A stretch of 8,248 nucleotides of DNA from Desulfobacterales bacterium (GTDB lineage: Bacteria; Desulfobacterota; Desulfobacteria; Desulfobacterales; JAHIVH01). A model generated the notes under the pieces. It did no database searches. It was not told the origin of the DNA and saw nothing but the letters and a program-made list of their open reading frames with translations. The stretch spans positions 1 to 8,248 of the forward strand of contig JAGVHJ010000278.1 in assembly GCA_020056645.1 (NCBI GenBank). The letters run 5' to 3'. The first letter of the stretch is position 1. Every line of letters starts with the position of its first letter. The translations under genes were made by a program, and so were the position numbers. Of this stretch, positions 6,647-8,248 are shown piece after piece.

Positions 6647-8248
6647 TCACACCTTGAACCAGCTCACCCGTTTTTTCAGTTGTTCGGCCAGATCAGACAA
6701 GGCTTCCGCGCTCTCGTTGATGTTCCGGCTCGCGCTCTCCATATCGTGGGCCGCCTGGTTGACTTCAGAAATATGCGCGCCGATTCCGCCCGCCACTTTG
6801 AGACTTGTCAGCACGCTCTCTTTGACCAGGGCCATATCCTCGTTGACTTGAACCACATCCTCGGCGACCTTTTTTGTGGAAGAAGCGTGTTCCGCCACCG
6901 AACCGGAAATGGTCGTCACAATATCGTTGGCCTCACCGATAACCGTAACGACCTCTTCGATCTCCTCCACGGTGCTTTTCGTTGTATCTTGAATGCCTGC
7001 GATTCTCTCTTTGATTTCATCCGTCGCCTGGGCGGTCTCCCTGGCCAGCTCCTTGATTTCATTGGCGACGACGGCGAACCCTTTGCCCGCATCTCCGGCC
7101 CTGGCCGCCTCAATGGTCGCGTTTAAAGAGAGGAGGTTGGTCTGTTCTGAGATCTCGGCGATCGTCTCCGTGACCTTGCCGACCTCCTTCGCCACCCTTC
7201 CCAATTCATCTATCTTCCGGGAAGCGCTCTCCGCCTGCTTCACGGCCCGGGTCACGATCTCCCTGGCCTTGCCCGTATGAGCCGAAATGTCATTGATCAT
7301 CGCGCCGATCTCTTCCGCCGCCGAAGCAAAAAATCCAATATGATCCGACGCCTGGTCCGATGAGCCGGCAACCGTTTTCATGGAGAGGGTCATCGCGCCC
7401 GCTTCGTTCGCCATGGATGAGGCCTTTTCCGATGTCTGAACGGAGCCGGAAGCGATTTGCCGAGAAACCGCCGCGAGGCTTGCGGAGGCTGCGGTAAGCG
7501 TTTCCACGCCCTTCGAGATGTTGACGGCCATACTCCTTAAATTGAACACCATATGGTTCAAGGCCGCGCCCAGGGCCTCGATCTCGTCTCCGCTCCCCCT
7601 CTCCTCCGAACGGGTATCCCCTGGAACTTGAAGGCCCTCCAGCGATTCTTTTCCATTGCCAAAAGTGACTCCCAGATCGCCATTCGCAAGAAGAGCGACG
7701 CTCGCCTTGAGCTTCCTCACCGGAACAAGAACGGAGCGGATCATGAACCAAGAGAGGGAGGAGACCAGAATGACAAAAATGATGGTCCCCTCAATCAGCC
7801 GGCCAACCATCGCATCGTAGACGCCTTTCTGGATATCCTTGAAGGTCTGGGTCCGGATGCTCTCCATCTCCTTGATTTTCTGCTTTTCGAGAGCGGCGAT
7901 GGAATCCATGGAATAGTGCAGAAACAGGGCGCCGATGGTCTCATCCTCTTTTTTGAGGGGTCTTGATGCAGAAATCCACTCTTCGGGCCACTTGCGTTTC
8001 TGGCTCATGGGCTCGATTTTTCCGTCACCGGTGATGGAAACGCCCGCGAAGAGCTCTCCGGCATCGGTCAGCACATAGATCGCGCGGATCTCCTCCGTGA
8101 GAAAGGGCACCATGATATTCGCCGCCCGCTCAGGGACAAAATCATAGACCGCATCCACAATGGTGAGGGAAAGGAGATCCAGGTTTCTGGAGATCCTCTG
8201 GTTGAGCCTCCCCTTCTCGGCATCCTGAAACGCCTTGAATTTGAGATC
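6647..8248 (-). CDS. Methyl-accepting chemotaxis protein, N-terminus cut by the window edge
   Basis: The frame is open to the right edge, giving 533 visible codons. An internal GTG at 8158 is not a credible start, because the 30 codons before it continue the sensor domain. Visible parts in order: the end of a periplasmic sensor region (residues 1-150, with YVLTDAGELFAGV and the later IGALFLHYS, Cache-like in style); one membrane helix (about 152-170); a HAMP domain (about 171-235, VPVRKLKASVALLANGDLG ... DEIEALGAALNHM); and a long coiled-coil signalling domain. The hairpin tip that binds CheA/CheW is EQTNLLSLNATIEAARAGD then GKGFAVVANEIKELA (368-402). It ends in VSWFKV without an NWETF-type CheR tether. 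The sensor should detect a periplasmic ligand, unknown here. The HAMP connector is longer than usual (about 24 residues between GDLGVTF and DEIEALG). Confidence 0.95.
   Translation of the reverse strand, partial: DLKFKAFQDAEKGRLNQRISRNLDLLSLTIVDAVYDFVPERAANIMVPFLTEEIRAIYVLTDAGELFAGVSITGDGKIEPMSQKRKWPEEWISASRPLKKEDETIGALFLHYSMDSIAALEKQKIKEMESIRTQTFKDIQKGVYDAMVGRLIEGTIIFVILVSSLSWFMIRSVLVPVRKLKASVALLANGDLGVTFGNGKESLEGLQVPGDTRSEERGSGDEIEALGAALNHMVFNLRSMAVNISKGVETLTAASASLAAVSRQIASGSVQTSEKASSMANEAGAMTLSMKTVAGSSDQASDHIGFFASAAEEIGAMINDISAHTGKAREIVTRAVKQAESASRKIDELGRVAKEVGKVTETIAEISEQTNLLSLNATIEAARAGDAGKGFAVVANEIKELARETAQATDEIKERIAGIQDTTKSTVEEIEEVVTVIGEANDIVTTISGSVAEHASSTKKVAEDVVQVNEDMALVKESVLTSLKVAGGIGAHISEVNQAAHDMESASRNINESAEALSDLAEQLKKRVSWFKV

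Noticed and set aside
7553..7966. Plus-strand frame of 137 codons opposite the chemotaxis receptor
   Set aside because: Overlaps the HAMP and membrane regions of a clear receptor; translation is histidine/aspartate-rich in the way antisense frames of such genes are.
6647..8158. Treating GTG at 8158 as the receptor's real start
   Set aside because: The same frame is open for 30 more codons to the edge, and a receptor starting there would lack its first membrane helix and most of its sensor.

Overview
The window looks like a chromosomal segment from an anaerobic-type Deltaproteobacterium (Desulfobacterota). This is inferred from gene style only: about 50% G+C, a methyl-accepting chemotaxis protein beside a crotonase and a methyltransferase, and a beta-propeller lipoprotein. 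No rRNA, tRNA or other phylogenetic marker is present. I see no IS element, CRISPR array, integrase or tRNA.

Layout. Positions 1-469 carry no confident gene. A cysteine-rich frame reads off the left edge on the minus strand, followed by a G+C-richer non-coding patch and a palindromic TGTCAA-AA-TTGACA site. Positions 470-3528 (+) hold a tightly coupled pair with a 10-nt overlap: a 187-residue protein I do not recognise, then an 834-residue SMC/Rad50-like ATPase with two central membrane helices, resembling YhaN. The two genes stop against a convergent run on the minus strand, leaving 6 nt between stop codons. A good intrinsic-terminator hairpin for the plus-strand pair lies inside the 3' end of the opposing gene. 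Positions 3535-8248 (-) hold, in transcription order, a chemotaxis receptor cut by the right edge, a class I SAM methyltransferase, an enoyl-CoA hydratase/isomerase-family protein and a beta-propeller lipoprotein. Their gaps are about 55, 66 and 21 nt, so they could be one transcript, but no shared pathway is evident.

The most interesting element is the plus-strand pair. YhaN/SbcC-like ATPases normally follow a metallophosphoesterase (YhaO/SbcD). Here that place is taken by a small protein with no phosphoesterase motif. The ATPase keeps a perfect Walker A, but its signature motif, the acidic residue after the Walker B aspartate and the switch histidine have all changed. That combination suggests a membrane-anchored Rad50-like machine with altered or lost ATP hydrolysis and an unknown partner. 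Whether it is a defence, repair or regulatory system cannot be told from the sequence.
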